Shown here: positions 63,535 to 64,000 of the stretch, in pieces
How positions within the stretch are numbered: the first letter of the stretch is position 1
Layout of the letters: the number at the start of each line of letters is the position of its first letter
Assembly (NCBI GenBank): GCA_947494145.1
Contig: CANLTZ010000003.1
Location: 248,001 to 312,000, forward strand
DNA from: an uncultured Jannaschia sp.
GTDB lineage: Bacteria > Pseudomonadota > Alphaproteobacteria > Rhodobacterales > Rhodobacteraceae
Reading direction: 5' to 3'
DNA length: 64,000 nt
Notes under the pieces: generated by a model
Seen by the model: the letters and a program-made list of their open reading frames with translations, nothing else
Databases searched by the model: none
Told to the model about the DNA's origin: nothing
Position numbers and translations under genes: made by a program

Positions 63535-64000
63535 CGCGGGCCGTTTCGGTTCGATTGAGCAGGGACCGATTGTTGCGCAGCTTGTCCGCTTGTCGGGTGC
63601 TGTGGCGTTCAAATCGGCTTGGCCACCAAGAACCAGTTTGGCCGGGTTCTGATCCGTAAACGGGAACCTCGGTATGATGGCCCGCACAATGTGTCGTTTG
63701 CGGCGCCTTGGTGTGCCTTGCGACTGTTGCCAGCATAAACGGAGGCTACCCGGCATCCGTCCTGCGCTCGGGCTTTGCGGATGAGCTTTATGGCGTGTGG
63801 CGTTCTTCAGCCGCCGCCCGTCAGGGATGGGGGCCCTTGCCCGAAAGCTAGCGTGCACTTCACTCTTGGTTTCATAGCGGAATGCGAACCCAGGGGGACG
63901 AAACGCGTCCCATCCGGCAGGAAACAGCTGCCTGCGGCTTTCTGGCGCAATTCGTGGCACGTGACCGGCTGGCCCTCTGCGTTTGGACCTCCGGTCGTTT
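63535..64000. other. Intergenic or unrecognised sequence to the window edge
   Basis: No gene I can support. Open frames on the minus strand here have Arg/Pro-rich translations typical of shadow frames. The next gene may start beyond base 64000. Confidence 0.4.

Overview
The window looks like chromosome from a marine, aerobic anoxygenic phototroph of the Roseobacter/Rhodobacterales group (Alphaproteobacteria). Reasons: a pucBAC light-harvesting 2 operon with PpsR/CrtJ-type operator palindromes, a class II (B12-dependent) ribonucleotide reductase, an Entner-Doudoroff edd-eda pair, a Hedgehog/Hint-domain protein, CtrA-like TTAA-N7-TTAA boxes, high G+C, and the alphaproteobacterial rseP-bamA-skp-fabZ-lpxA-lpxI-lpxB order. 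There is no plasmid replication gene, intact insertion sequence, prophage or CRISPR array.

Layout. 1-6.3 kb: the 3' part of a TPR/TolB-like regulator, then an apparent three-gene operon of a CPA1-type Na+/H+ antiporter, a Rieske-glutamate-synthase fusion and a Rieske-ThDP-enzyme fusion. 6.3-9.8 kb: PpsR-type sites, pucB, pucA (LH3-like Phe44-Leu45 and a long C-terminal tail), pucC, and a 349-residue protein with eight 25-residue repeats. 9.8-24.4 kb: tRNA-Arg and a long minus-strand envelope block (lpxB, lpxI, lpxA, fabZ, skp, bamA, a 41-residue membrane protein, rseP, dxr, cdsA, uppS, frr, pyrH), with a plus-strand Hint protein inserted and miaA divergent from pyrH; miaA lacks an ATG, GTG or TTG start. 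24.6-31.3 kb: nrdJ, a PilJ-domain periplasmic protein, tRNA-Pro, DUF192 and double cold-shock genes. 31.4-34.7 kb: pdxH, fabI, two LysE-type exporters, gpt. 35-45 kb: a LAS-type peptidase-like protein, small secreted proteins, a lysophospholipase-like hydrolase, agmatinase, flavin reductase, a squalene/phytoene-synthase-like protein, a methyltransferase, citramalate synthase, cysS, GNAT. 45-55.3 kb: RidA/WYL pair, ParB-like protein, APH-like kinase, aminotransferase plus isocitrate-lyase-family enzyme, eda, edd, histidine phosphatase, two tRNA-Val, glutaminase. 55.7-64 kb: lon, sugar-transfer ATP-grasp protein, a membrane/START-like protein, tgt, an outer-membrane barrel, a SufT-like protein.

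How genes work together. The envelope block joins lipid A synthesis, outer-membrane protein assembly, isoprenoid and phospholipid precursors and intramembrane proteolysis; many of its genes overlap by 4 bp (ATGA/GTGA), implying translational coupling. The puc genes build the peripheral antenna under oxygen/light control. Eda and Edd make the lower Entner-Doudoroff steps.

Between genes the window carries several small repeat families: (i) a gene-3' element with hairpins followed by a GGATATTTTTGCCAGGAAG-like box; (ii) an 18-bp palindrome spaced exactly 5 bp from a TTAA-N7-TTAA box, present twice, each time just after a stop codon; (iii) a 111-bp MITE-like palindromic element flanked by TA, with a decayed half copy beside tRNA-Pro. 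The strongest candidates for undescribed biology are the Rieske-GOGAT/Rieske-ThDP/antiporter operon, the repeat protein of the puc operon, and the composite gene-3' elements.
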